A stretch of 64,000 bases of DNA from Mimachlamys varia (lineage: Eukaryota; Mollusca; Bivalvia; Pectinida; Pectinidae). The position numbers and the translations under genes are program-made. The stretch is taken from NCBI GenBank assembly GCA_947623455.1, contig OX392529.1, positions 60,655,186 to 60,719,185 of the forward strand. The letters are read 5' to 3'. The notes under the pieces were generated by a model. The model ran no database searches, was not told where the DNA came from, and saw only the letters and a list, made by a program, of their open reading frames with translations. Numbering within the stretch: position 1 is the first letter of the stretch; every line of letters starts with the position of its first letter. Below, piece by piece: positions 14,031 to 27,569 of this stretch.

Positions 14031-16104
14031 ATGACTCCAGAAAGTTTGACTTTCAGATCTTCTTATATAAAGACTTATGACTTTCTAAGATCTACTTGTC
14101 AACTCGTGACTTAAAATGTTGGAGTTGCTACTTGAACATTAGCTGGTAAGTAGCTTCCATTTGGCCAGAGCTGTCATTAGCCATCTTAAGATCAGTAAAT
14201 ATTTGTACCTAAATCCACACAAACATAGTCCTGTAGCCTCTGAAATTGGGAGCCCACTAAGAAAACTTGACCGAGAAATAGACACCTTGACCGTACAAGT
14301 TTGACCCACTGGTCATTATGGTGTTTAGGGATAGGGCCGTTTGAATACATGTATATATTGAAGAAATCAAAACACACTTATTGTAAGTGGTAGAAGACAA
14401 AGTGTTAGCTCAATGTTTGGAAACAATTTACACCAAACGCCACTTCATGTGAATGACATAAAAACAGAAAACTTGTTGTAAATCGGAGAAAGCATTCCTC
14501 AACAGCTTAGGTTACCGCTGTGTGTAAACCGTGTGATATTGGACCTACATGTCAATATTTAGTTCTAAGACGGGCTCCATATTGGCGCATCAGAAATAGT
14601 TCAAAAATATTAGTACAACAGTTCATCAAAAGAAACTGCTGATGAATGTGCTTGAATACTAACTCTTGTTTTCAATTCAGTGGCATATTTCCTTTATGAA
14701 TTTAATTGATTTTGAATTGGTCCCTATTTGTGTGTTATTGGGTGTCGCTGGTCCACGTGGGTGTCGGGTTGTGTGTCAACACCTTCATGTCAAGTGTGTA
14801 TTGGTCAGAACTAGACCAAGGTACAGCTTGGTCCTATTGATGTTCCCACAAGTTTACATAGTGCTCTAGCTTTCAGTATCACTTTTGAAACCTTATACAG
14901 TATACATACATATTTATATCAGGTTTTCTGTAGAAATAGATCGGAATACATTCGGAGGTCAAGGGAGTTTACAATATGCTAATGAGCTATATCATATCTG
15001 TTGACAGGCTCGGAACACATTGTGTGGGATTCTAAATGTTGACCATATTATAAAAGTGTCCAATTCAACTTTCTTTTGATTGGCTATGAATTGATAGGTT
15101 ATAAACCTAGCTGGGTAGGAGTGTATGTAATTGTTACAGGCTAGATTTACAGATAGGATAGCACTCAAGATTTTGAATATTTTGTAAAAACTGTATAATA
15201 TTTGTCCTCGGTGACCTGAAACACTAAGGACAGATGTCGTGTGATTGATATTTTTTGTATCGTATATAAGGTAACTTTATAAAGAAAATAATGTATACAA
15301 GGTATCAATATCTATTGGCTTTGATATTCCAGAACGAAAAGATTTCATTGACAGGAATCTGACAAGAGTTCTTCAGAGTGTCTTGTGTAAAGACATCAGA
15401 ATGGTTGATATATTGCGAAATAAACTAGTCTGGAAACACATTATGTGTTCAAATGACATACAGTGGTCTTGAATGTGATTTATGTGCTTGAAGTTAGTGG
15501 TTTGTTTATATTTTGATGTTGTGTAAAGAAAAATCCAAGGTCTACTGTACTTTACCAGGTGTTACTGTAGCACGGGAAATGTTAGCTTCACATCAGTAAT
15601 ACCTAAGTTTGAGTTCTTCTTTAATTGGGGGCATTAGTGACACAATCGTTATCAGAACATAAATTTAGATATATCAGCACCAGGGATTAAAACACACCAT
15701 ATATAAACAAGTGATATAGGTAAAAGTAACAGAATTTGTACTTGTCCTATAAATCGGTGGTGTTTACGACCCGTAGTTTGGATGTTTTTTGTGTGACCTA
15801 CAGAAAGTACAGTGTTTGTGGTATAGAGTTGGGTACATGTACAGACCTATCCCCTACCACTCAGACAAAAGGAGGATCCCAACAGAGCTCAGCCCCATTG
15901 TCACCGACAAATGCCTGACAATTTTGGTACGTTTCAAGTTTCCCTGTATTGCAATTAAGGGGTTTTATGTAACCAATGATTGAGGTAGTGTGTGTATTGG
16001 GTTCGACACATTGTCTGTGTAGACTGGATCAGATGAAACACTCAGAACCTAGTTATAATGAAGAAATTGCCCGAATATTTTATGTTGAAAAGTAACAAAG
16101 GTAT

Positions 16105-16200
16105 ATAGAATACTCTTCCAACAAAAATAAATGGTTTAGGTTGCATAAAAATAGGATTAACAAAAATGAATGGTTTAGGTTGTATAAAAAATAGGATTTA
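16105..16200. repeat. Two-copy direct repeat, about 47 bp
   Basis: The segment aatggtttaggttgcataaa followed by aataggatt occurs twice in a row with minor changes. It is a short AT-rich intronic duplication. Confidence 0.6.
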
Positions 16201-16680
16201 CAAAAAAATAGCTGTTTTATATTATTTTGTAGTTATCATGGACCACCAGCACTAAATTTTGTGATTTGAAAACTGAAAAAAAAAGAAATTTAAAAATAAT
16301 TAGTATTTTGCAATACTGATCAGTCAATAACAGCTACAGAGGATCGATCAAAAGAGACTACTCATATAAAATACTTTTGTTTGTACTTATTTAGAATAAG
16401 AGGAATGTTGATTTGATACATTTGTTTAGTATCCAGAAAATGAGTTCTCACACCCTCAAGCATGACATTATTGTAGAGAAAATGAATTGATTATGGATGC
16501 AGAAGAGAGTAGATGTTGTTTGAGATAAAGCTGATGATGTTAGGCCTGGAGTGAGATAATGCTGATGATGTTAGGCCTGGAGGTGACAGAGTTAGAGGGC
16601 TGGTGTCTGACCTAAGTTATACATCTGATACACTGTAACCCCACACACTGATCACAGGGTGTCATCTCAGGTCAGGACAG

Positions 16681-19600
16681 GACCCTCCCTACTGGTCAGG
16701 TCATTGTCTAGGAACACATGACCCTCCCTACTGGTCAGGTCATTGTCTAGGAACACATGACTGTCCCTACTGGTCAGGTCATTGTCTAGGTACACATGAC
16801 TGTCCCTACTGGTCAGGTCATTGTCTAGGTACACATGACTGTCCCTACTGGTTAGGTCATTGTCTAGGTACACATGACCCTCCCTACTGGTTAGGTCATT
16901 GTCTAGGTACACATGACCGTCCCTACTGGTCAGGTCATTGTCTAGGTACACATGACTGTCCCTACTGGTCAGGTCATTGTCTAGGAACACATGACCCTCC
17001 CTACTGGTCAGGTCATTGTCTAGGTACACATGACCCTCCCTACTGGTCAGGTCATTGTCTAGGTACACATGACTGTCCCTACTGGTCAGGTCATTGTCTA
17101 GGAACACATGACTGTCCCTACTGGTCAGGTCATTGTCTAGGTACACATGACTGTCCCTACTGGTTAGGTCATTGTCTAGGTACACATGACTGTCCCTACT
17201 GGTCAGGTCATTGTCTAGGAACACATGACTGTCCCTACTGGTTAGGTCATTGTCTAGGTACACATGACTGTCCCTACTGGTCAGGTCATTGTCTAGGTAC
17301 ACATGACTGTCCCTACTGGTCAGGTCATTGTCTAGGTACACATGACTGTCCCTACTGGTTAGGTCATTGTCTAGGTACACATGACCCTCCCTACTGGTCA
17401 GGTCATTGTCTAGGAACACATGACTGTCCCTACTGGTCAGGTCATTGTCTAGGTACACATGACTGTCCCTACTGGTCAGGTCATTGTCTAGGTACACATG
17501 ACTGTCCCTACTGGTCAGGTCATTGTCTAGGAACACATGACTGTCCCTACTGGTCAGGTCATTGTCTAGGTACACATGACTGTCCCTACTGGTTAGGTCA
17601 TTGTCTAGGTACACATGACTGTCCCTACTGGTCAGGTCATTGTCTAGGAACACATGACTGTCCCTACTGGTTAGGTCATTGTCTAGGTACACATGACTGT
17701 CCCTACTGGTCAGGTCATTGTCTAGGTACACATGACTGTCCCTACTGGTCAGGTCATTGTCTAGGTACACATGACTGTCCCTACTGGTCAGGTCATTGTC
17801 TAGGTACACATGACTGTCCCTACTGGTCAGGTCATTGTCTAGGTACACATGACCCTCCCTACTGGTCAGGTCATTGTCTAGGTACACATGACTGTCCCTA
17901 CTGGTCAGGTCATTGTCTAGGTACACATGACTGTCCCTACTGGTCAGGTCATTGTCTAGGAACACATGACTGTCCCTACTGGTCAGGTCATTGTCTAGGA
18001 ACACATGACTGTCCCTACTGGTCAGGTCATTGTCTAGGTACACATGACTGTCCCTACTGGTTAGGTCATTGTCTAGGAACACATGACTGTCCCTACTGGT
18101 TAGGTCATTGTCTAGGAACACATGACTGTCCCTACTGGTCAGGTCATTGTCTAGGTACACATGACTGTCCCTACTGGTCAGGTCATTGTCTAGGAACACA
18201 TGACTGTCCCTACTGGTCAGGTCATTGTCTAGGTACACATGACTGTCCCTACTGGTTAGGTCATTGTCTAGGAACACATGACTGTCCCTACTGGTCAGGT
18301 CATTGTCTAGGAACACATGACTGTCCCTACTGGTTAGGTCATTGTCTAGGTACACATGACTGTCCCTACTGGTCAGGTCATTGTCTAGGTACACATGACC
18401 CTCCCTACTGGTCAGGTCATTGTCTAGGTACACATGACTGTCCCTACTGGTCAGGTCATTGTCTAGGTACACATGACTGTCCCTACTGGTCAGGTCATTG
18501 TCTAGGTACACATGACTGTCCCTACTGGTCAGGTCATTGTCTAGGTACACATGACTGTCCCTACTGGTCAGGTCATTGTCTAGGAACACATGACTGTCCC
18601 TACTGGTTAGGTCATTGTCTAGGAACACATGACTGTCCCTACTGGTCAGGTCATTGTCTAGGAACACATGACTGTCCCTACTGGTCAGGTCATTGTCTAG
18701 GTACACATGACTGTCCCTACTGGTCAGGTCATTGTCTAGGTACACATGACCCTCCCTACTGGTCAGGTCATTGTCTAGGAACACATGACTGTCCCTACTG
18801 GTCAGGTCATTGTCTAGGAACACATGACTGTCCCTACTGGTTAGGTCATTGTCTAGGTACACATGACTGTCCCTACTGGTCAGGTCATTGTCTAGGAACA
18901 CATGACTGTCCCTACTGGTTAGGTCATTGTCTAGGTACACATGACTGTCCCTACTGGTTAGGTCATTGTCTAGGAACACATGACTGTCCCTACTGGTCAG
19001 GTCATTGTCTAGGAACACATGACTGTCCCTACTGGTTAGGTCATTGTCTAGGTACACATGACTGTCCCTACTGGTCAGGTCATTGTCTAGGAACACATGA
19101 CTGTCCCTACTGGTCAGGTCATTGTCTAGGTACACATGACTGTCCCTACTGGTCAGGTCATTGTCTAGGTACACATGACTGTCCCTACTGGTCAGGTCAT
19201 TGTCTAGGAACACATGACTGTCCCTACTGGTTAGGTCATTGTCTAGGTACACATGACTGTCCCTACTGGTCAGGTCATTGTCTAGGTACACATGACTGTC
19301 CCTACTGGTCAGGTCATTGTCTAGGTACACATGACCCTCCCTACTGGTCAGGTCATTGTCTAGGTACACATGACTGTCCCTACTGGTCAGGTCATTGTCT
19401 AGGTACACATGACTGTCCCTACTGGTTAGGTCATTGTCTAGGTACACATGACTGTCCCTACTGGTTAGGTCATTGTCTAGGTACACATGACTGTCCCTAC
19501 TGGTCAGGTCATTGTCTAGGTACACATGACTGTCCCTACTGGTCAGGTCATTGTCTAGGAACACATGACCCTCCCTACTGGTTAGGTCATTGTCTAGGAA

Positions 19601-21985
19601 CACATGACTGTCCCTACTGGTCAGGTCATTGTCTAGGTACACATGACTGTCCCTACTGGTTAGGTCATTGTCTAGGTACACATGACTGTCCCTACTGGTC
19701 AGGTCATTGTCTAGGAACACATGACTGTCCCTACTGGTTAGGTCATTGTCTAGGAACACATGACTGTCCCTACTGGTCAGGTCATTGTCTAGGAACACAT
19801 GACTGTCCCTACTGGTCAGGTCATTGTCTAGGAACACATGACTGTCCCTACTGGTTAGGTCATTGTCTAGGAACACATGACTGTCCCTACTGGTTAGGTC
19901 ATTGTCTAGGAACACATGACTGTCCCTACTGGTCAGGTCATTGTCTAGGAACACATGACTGTCCCTACTGGTCAGGTCATTGTCTAGGAACACATGACTG
20001 TCCCTACTGGTTAGGTCATTGTCTAGGAACACATGACTGTCCCTACTGGTCAGGTCATTGTCTAGGTACACATGACTGTCCCTACTGGTCAGGTCATTGT
20101 CTAGGAACACATGACCCTCCCTACTGGTCAGGTCATTGTCTAGGTACACATGACCCTCCCTACTGGTTAGGTCATTGTCTAGGAACACATGACTGTCCCT
20201 ACTGGTCAGGTCATTGTCTAGGTACACATGACTGTCCCTACTGGTTAGGTCATTGTCTAGGTACACATGACTGTCCCTACTGGTCAGGTCATTGTCTAGG
20301 AACACATGACTGTCCCTACTGGTTAGGTCATTGTCTAGGAACACATGACTGTCCCTACTGGTCAGGTCATTGTCTAGGTACACATGACTGTCCCTACTGG
20401 TTAGGTCATTGTCTAGGAACACATGACTGTCCCTACTGGTCAGGTCATTGTCTAGGAACACATGACTGTCCCTACTGGTTAGGTCATTGTCTAGGTACAC
20501 ATGACTGTCCCTACTGGTTAGGTCATTGTCTAGGAACACATGACCCTCCCTACTGGTCAGGTCATTGTCTAGGAACACATGACTGTCCCTACTGGTCAGG
20601 TCATTGTCTAGGTACACATGACCCTCCCTACTGGTCAGGTCATTGTCTAGGTACACATGACTGTCCCTACTGGTCAGGTCATTGTCTAGGAACACATGAC
20701 TGTCCCTACTGGTCAGGTCATTGTCTAGGTACACATGACCCTCCCTACTGGTTAGGTCATTGTCTAGGTACACATGACCCTCCCTACTGGTTAGGTCATT
20801 GTCTAGGTACACATGACCCTCCCTACTGGTTAGGTCATTGTCTAGGAACACATGACTGTCCCTAGCTAGTTAGGTCATTGTCTAGGTACACATGACTGTC
20901 CCTACTGGTCAGGTCATTGTCTAGGTACACATGACTGTCCCTACTGGTCAGGTCATTGTCTAGGAACACATGACTGTCCCTACTGGTTAGGTCATTGTCT
21001 AGGAACACATGACTGTCCCTACTGGTCAGGTCATTGTCTAGGTACACATGACTGTCCCTACTGGTTAGGTCATTGTCTAGGAACACATGACTGTCCCTAC
21101 TGGTCAGGTCATTGTCTAGGAACACATGACTGTCCCTACTGGTCAGGTCATTGTCTAGGAACACATGACTGTCCCTACTGGTTAGGTCATTGTCTAGGAA
21201 CACATGACTGTCCCTACTGGTCAGGTCATTGTCTAGGAACACATGACCCTCCCTACTGGTCAGGTCATTGTCTAGGAACACATGACTGTCCCTACTGGTT
21301 AGGTCATTGTCTAGGAACACATGACTGTCCCTACTGGTCAGGTCATTGTCTAGGAACACATGACTGTCCCTACTGGTTAGGTCATTGTCTAGGAACACAT
21401 GACTGTCCCTACTGGTCAGGTCATTGTCTAGGAACACATGACTGTCCCTACTGGTTAGGTCATTGTCTAGGTACACATGACTGTCCCTACTGGTCAGGTC
21501 ATTGTCTAGGAACACATGACTGTCCCTACTGGTCAGGTCATTGTCTAGGAACACATGACTGTCCCTACTGGTCAGGTCATTGTCTAGGAACACATGACTG
21601 TCCCTACTGGTCAGGTCATTGTCTAGGTACACATGACTGTCCCTACTGGTTAGGTCATTGTCTAGGTACACATGACTGTCCCTACTGGTTAGGTCATTGT
21701 CTAGGAACACATGACTGTCCCTACTGGTCAGGTCATTGTCTAGGTACACATGACTGTCCCTACTGGTCAGGTCATTGTCTAGGAACACATGACTGTCCCT
21801 ACTGGTTAGGTCATTGTCTAGGAACACATGACTGTCCCTACTGGTTAGGTCATTGTCTAGGTACACATGACTGTCCCTACTGGTCAGGTCATTGTCTAGG
21901 AACACATGACTGTCCCTACTGGTTAGGTCATTGTCTAGGTACACATGACTGTCCCTACTGGTTAGGTCATTGTCTAGGAACACAT
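16681..21985. repeat. Minisatellite, 39-bp unit, about 136 copies (5.3 kb)
   Basis: The unit, written in two parts, is tgtccctactggtcaggtca then ttgtctaggaacacatgac. Length is almost perfectly constant. A single extra base near 20866 (ccctagctagttagg) is the only indel I saw. Variation is concentrated at three places: ggtCagg or ggtTagg, aggAac or aggTac, and gacTGt, gacCCt or gacCGt. The minus strand stays open for about 1,394 and 373 codons as a 13-residue repeat (LDNDLTSRDSHVF or Y), broken only by the extra base. That frame has no ATG, its first residue being a GTG, and it lies antisense within an intron, so I read it as a by-product of a 39-base unit. Local blocks of variant order recur at an 11-unit offset. 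Confidence 0.97.
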
Positions 21986-23388
21986 TCGCCTACACTGGTG
22001 TGTATTTTACCCTGTCTTGTGGGTGACTCAGTTCACTCTTTCTTGCAGTGTACAAAGAACCAAAAAATATTATGTGTAATTTTACAAATTTGTCTGACCA
22101 GAACAATGTTATCATATCTGAGAAGGACCTTCACCTGGTTTAAAAATTAGTTTAAATTGCACAGAAATTCTCATTAATCATATAGTGTGTGATCTGTGCC
22201 TGTCAGGGGTGTATGTCGGGGGACAATAATAGTAGGCCCAGACCACACACTGGGGCAAATTGTTAACAGGAAATACCATCTATATTAATGTTTAGTATTC
22301 TTTGAAAAGAAATTGTCAAAATGTTTGTCTAGAATGTCTGCAATGGACTGTATCTGACCTTTTTCCAAAGAAAACCCTGAAGGACAAGATCCCCTTAATA
22401 TATCTTCTGTGGAAAGCTGTTAAATTCTTGGGACTTCCTCTCTAAGGAAACTGAGCTAATTATGCTTGAAACCCTGTACTTCATCATAGTCTTAATTGTG
22501 TTAAATGTGGCATCTTTTCACCTTTGCCTTAGGACTCCCCAAGAAGTGTGTGGTCAGACCTGGAGGCATGTACCTGTATCATAATACTTTTACTAAGGGC
22601 TTGCTACAGGCTTGTGGTCAGTTATTAAAGACTTGTGGTATATAAATGTATTCTATCACTCTTATTAAGTAGTTTGCAGAGGCATATGGTCCTCCCAACC
22701 CTTACAGGAAGTATCACATCCTGCTCATATTTACCCACTGCATCAACAGAAACCCAGAATATGGTTATTTATAAAAGAGGACAAATGTTTTGAATGTCTT
22801 GAGCATCATAACACTATACCCTGTAGTTGATGAACTAGGATCACCTGAGAAGGCTGTGGTAGACCCAGACACAGGTCATTGAAGTCCCTGGTCTATCTAG
22901 CTGTTAATGTATTATACAAAGTCATGGTTACATAGACAAGCATATGCTGCTTCACTTACAGTGTCTATAAGGCTTTACTCTCTACTTTGAACCCTAACCA
23001 TCTGGTTCTTAGAGCCTTGAGTCTGGTGTACATAACACTGTCTACAGTATGGATGGTAAAACATGCCTTTGAACACTGTATGAACCCATACACACAAAGC
23101 TCAATGTACAACTGGTTGACAACATGACAACATGTAAATCTTTGACTAGGGGAGGGGGACTTGATTTGTGTCAGAAGTCTGTAGTATATACAGAAGACTA
23201 GGGCTGGGGAGAATATTCTACTTGGTATGTATGCTGTACATTATTGGGGGAAGGGAAGGAGGTGATGAGATACTTTGTGACTTTGTGTAAATAATTACAC
23301 TCTCCCTCCCCCCCCCCTCCCCCCTCCCTCCTTCCCTCCCAACACTTAATATGTACAGGGAGAAGCTGGAGGGGCACTTCATTTCATC
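21986..23388. other. Intronic sequence with polypyrimidine tract
   Basis: No exon or RNA gene could be supported. A strong C/T tract at about 23300-23341 (mainly c with some t) is the only notable element and could form triplex or i-motif structures. Confidence 0.5.
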
Positions 23389-23390
23389 AT

Positions 23391-24120
23391 GATGTATGAG
23401 CATAGCTTGTGGCTAAGGGTGTGGGATGTTTTCCTGGTTACAGAGGAGTATAGCTTGTGGCTAAGGGTATGGGATATTTTACTGGTTACAGAGGAGTATA
23501 GCTTGTGGCTAAGGGTGTGGGATATTTTACTGGTTACAGAGGAGTATAGCTTGTGGCTAAGGGTGTGGGATGTTTTCCTGGTTACAGAGGAGTATAGCTT
23601 GTGGCTAAGGGTGTGGGATGTTTTCCTGGTTACAGAGGAGTATAGCTTGTGGCTAAGGGTATGGGATATTTTACTGGTTACAGAGGAGTATAGCTTGTGG
23701 CTAAGGGTATGGGATATTTTACTGGTTTACAGAGGAGTATAGCTTGTGGCTAAGGGTATGGGATGTTTTCCTGGTTACAGAGGAGTATAGCTTGTGGCTA
23801 AGGGTGTGGGATGTTTTCCTGGTTACAGAGGAGTATAGCTTGTGGCTAAGGGTGTGGGATGTTTTCCTGGTTACAGAGGAGTAAAGCTTGTGGCTAAGGG
23901 TGTGGGATATTTTCCTGGTTACAGAGGAGTATAGCTTGTGGCTAAGGGTATGGGATGTTTTCCTGGTTACAGAGGAGTATAGCTTGTGGCTAAGGGTATG
24001 GGATGTTTTCCTGGTTACAGAGGAGTATAGCTTGTGGCTAAGGGTGTGGGATATTTTCCTGGTTACAGAGGAGTATAGCTTGTGGCTAAGGGTGTGGGAT
24101 ATTTTCCTGGTTTACAGAGG
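23391..24120. repeat. Minisatellite, 48-bp unit, about 15 copies
   Basis: The unit runs gaggagtatagcttgtggct, aagggtgtgggatgttttcc, tggttaca. Variants alternate gtg/atg after aagg, atgtt/atatt, and cc/ac before tggt. The frame reads as a 16-residue repeat (EYSLWLRVWDVFLVTE) because 48 is a multiple of 3. Extra t residues near 23726 and 24110 break that frame, which argues against coding. Confidence 0.95.
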
Positions 24121-25789
24121 AAACTTGACAGATAGCAGGGAACCTAAAAAATTAAAACAATGCACTGAACGTAAAGCTATTGTTATTAGGAAAATATAGA
24201 GGAAACTGGATATAAAACAAACCCCACTTCTCTTAAATACTTCTGCTTAATCTAGGAAATATGTATGACTCCGCTTTAGTTAAAATAAAACATAGAAATA
24301 TATATCTACTACAGTGTTATTATGTTAAAAATCAGCTGAATTAGGCAATTTCCAAAATTGGATTGTAGTTTTGATAATTAATTGATTATTAGTACTGGGA
24401 ATAAAATTGGAAATCTTGCATTTTGGAAACACTCCACATATGGGCAAGGAAAATCAAAGACAATCCAAAAAACTATTTTTAAGACAGTTTATGTAATGGA
24501 AAACTTTGTATAATCCTGTAACAATGTGAAATGGGAGGATGATTCAGTGAGATAAAGTTGATATATGTTGTTACTAGCTGAGGTCATGTTAACAGTGGGA
24601 TGGTTTAGTTACATCAGCTGTTGCTGGCCTCTGTATTAAAGTTTTCAAAGCTTGTATCTACAGGCTCCATCACCTTGGCCTTCTTATTACATGGTCATAT
24701 CAAACAAGAATTATCGTCTTGGTTACTTACATGTAAGGCTGTACACACAGATAGCCTCACATTACATTACAGCTTGTCAGGAACGTAACACATCTCCGAG
24801 GAGGGGAATTGTAACCCTACTTCATAAGGCCTCTTTTCTCTCCCTTTTTAAAACTGATGAACTCATCATCTGACAACTTTGGTCCGACTTTGTTAACACA
24901 ATCAGGATTATAAGTGATAGTGGGTGCTTCCTTCATGTCGCTGATAACATGATAACTGATAACAGTATGGAGGAAAAAAGTCTGGTAATCGTTTGATATG
25001 AGAACTGGAAGGGCAGAGCATATAAAGGGCGACTAGACGTAATCTCACCGTAGCTTATCCATGGCCCTGCATACTTTTATGATTACAAAGCATGAAACAC
25101 ATGTTTTATGGAATCTTCGTAACTTAGTTATAGGTTTTTAATATTGGTTGAACCTTTGATATACAGCTACAGGTTTGAATGCTTAACAAAATCTGTTTAA
25201 ACGTTCAGCAAATAAAAATGTAAAGAACCGTTCCAATATTTATGTGAAATAACAAAATAAAATTTAGGTTATTCATCATAATGTTCCAATCAGAGCATGA
25301 AGAAAATGTGAAAATGAAGGTATGTACAATGATGAATGAAGGCATATCTATTTTCCATGCCTGGTTTATCAGGGTTAGTGTTGGGGAAATACTAGTGATT
25401 TTCATGAAGGTGATGACAGGTTACGACATATAATACAGTTGTATTCAACACTCACGATATAAAATATAGAAATGAATCGTCAAAAGGCTTTATATGCCTG
25501 CAATTTGACAATTGAAGGATCTTGCATGGTTTGCCACCCAAAGAGGTGAAAGATTCAGGTATGCTTGTGGGAAAAGTCATATAGACAGGCTTTAGGTTAC
25601 ACAAGATTCATGTTACATAAACTGTAGATACAGGTTTCCATTGTGGACAGGTTACTTTACATGAACAGTCAACATCAAGCACCTGTTTTTAACGAGTGAA
25701 AAATGATTAGTTAAATTTAATGTGAAGTCTGTTGCCACAACATCACTGATCTGTCCCTCCAGCCTTCTCACTGATCAACAAAACCAGCC
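24121..25789. other. Intronic sequence, nothing recognised
   Basis: AT-rich intron with no supported exon, RNA gene or repeat array. Short chance reading frames are present but have no coding features. Confidence 0.5.
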
Positions 25790-27510
25790 ATTCCTTAGAT
25801 ATCCTTGTGTTCCCTGTTTCTGTTTAGACTGAGAACTTGTGATGACAGACATTCCTCAGATATCCTCGTGTTCCCTGTTTCTGTTTAGACTGAGAACTTG
25901 TGATGACAGACATTCCTCAGATATCCTTGTGTTCCCTGTTTCTGTTTAGACTGAGAACTTGTGGTGACAGACATTCCTTAGATATCTTTCGTGTTCCCTG
26001 TTTCTGTGTAGACTGAGAACTTGTGATGACAGACATTCCTTAGATATCCTTCGTGTTCCCTGTTTCTGTTTAGAGTGAGAACTTGTGATGACAGACATTC
26101 CTTAGATATCCTTGTGTTCCCTGTTTCTGTTTAGACTGAGAACTTGTGATGACAGACATTCCTTAGATATCCTTGTGTTCCCTGTTTCTGTTTAGACTGA
26201 GAACTTGTGATGACAGACATTCCTCAGATATCCTTGTGTTCCCTGTTTCTGTTTATAGTGAGGACTTGTGATGACAGACATTCCTTAGATATCCTTGGTG
26301 TTCCCTGTTTCTGTTTAGAGTGAGGACTTGTGATGACAGACATTCCTTAGATATCCTTCGTGTTCCCTGTTTCTGTTTAGACTGAGAACTTGTGATGACA
26401 GACATTCCTTAGATATCCTTCGTGTTCCCTGTTTCTGTTTAGACTGAGAACTTGTGATGACAGACATTCCTCAGATATCCTTCGTGTTCCCTGTTTCTGT
26501 TTAGAGTGAGAACTTGTGATGACAGACATTCCTTAGATATCCTTCGTGTTCCCTGTTTCTGTTTAGAGTGAGAACTTGTGATGACAGACATTCCTTAGAT
26601 ATCCTCGTGTTCCCTGTTTCTGTTTAGACTGAGAACTTGTGATGACAGACATTCCTTAGATATCCTTGTGTTCCCTGTTTCTGTTTAGAGTGGGAACTTG
26701 TGATGACAGACATTCCTTAGATACCTTGTGTTCCCTGTTTCTGTTTAGAGTGAGAACTTGTGATGACAGACATTCCTTAGATATCCTTGTGTTCCCTGTT
26801 TCTGTTAAGACTGAGGACTTGTGATGACGGACATTCCTCAGATATCCTTGTGTTCCCTGTTTCTGTTAAGACTGAGAACTTGTGGTGACAGACATTCCTT
26901 AGATATCCTTGTGTTCCCTGTTTCTGTTTAGACTGAGAACTTGTGATGACAGACATTCCTTAGATATCCTTGTGTTCCCTGTTTCTGTTAAGACTGAGGA
27001 CTTGTGATGACAGACATTCCTTAGATATCCTTGTGTTCCCTGTTTCTGTTAAGACTGAGGACTTGTGATGACAGACATTCCTTAGATATCCTTGTGTTCC
27101 CTGTTTCTGTTAAGACTGAGAACTTGTGGTGACAGACATTCCTTAGATATCCTTGTGTTCCCTGTTTCTGTTTAGACTGAGAACTTGTGATGACAGACAT
27201 TCCTTAGATATCCTTGTGTTCCCTGTTTCTGTTTAGACTGAGAACTTGTGATGACAGACATTCCTTAGATATCCTTGTGTTCCCTGTTTCTGTTTAGAGT
27301 GAGAACTTGTGGTGACAGACATTCCTTAGATATACTTGTGTTCCCTGTTTCTGTTTAGACTGAGAACTTGTGATGACAGACATTCCTTAGATATCCTTGT
27401 GTTCCCTGTTTCTGTTTAGACTGAGAACTTGTGATGACAGACATTCCTTAGATATCCTTCGTGTTCCCTGTTTCTGTTTAGAGTGAGAACTTGTGATGAC
27501 AGACATCTGT
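25790..27510. repeat. Minisatellite, 61-bp unit, about 28 copies
   Basis: The unit contains gacattccttagatatcctt, gtgttccctgtttctgttta and gactgagaacttgtgatgac. Copies differ by a few point changes and by an optional base (cctTgtg or cctTCgtg). Each copy carries ttccctgtttctgtttag|a, a pyrimidine-rich tract ending in AG on the sense strand of the gene, so it resembles a 3' splice site. 61 is not a multiple of 3 and no long frame is open. Confidence 0.95.
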
Positions 27511-27569
27511 GTTATGAAGACACAAGTAGAGATCACAGACTTGACTCCTAGTTAATGGGTTGGCTATAA

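Larger units (their letters stand above)
6111..16680. other. Long intron stretch, no gene seen
   Basis: About 10.5 kb of AT-rich intron. Apart from small local duplications (10171-10289, 13877-14030, 16105-16200) I found no CLASP-like exon, RNA gene or mobile element with recognisable coding. One 11.5-11.8 kb open stretch is noted separately as a weak exon candidate. Confidence 0.5.

Noticed and set aside
16667..21983. 1,394- and 373-codon minus-strand reading frames as a giant repeat protein gene
   Set aside because: They result from a 39-base (13-codon) unit with few indels, have no ATG in frame (start is GTG), no signal peptide or non-repeat domain, and lie antisense in a CLASP intron.
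16681..21985. CRISPR array
   Set aside because: There are no unique spacers; units abut directly. The setting is an animal intron, so it is a minisatellite. The same applies to the other arrays here.
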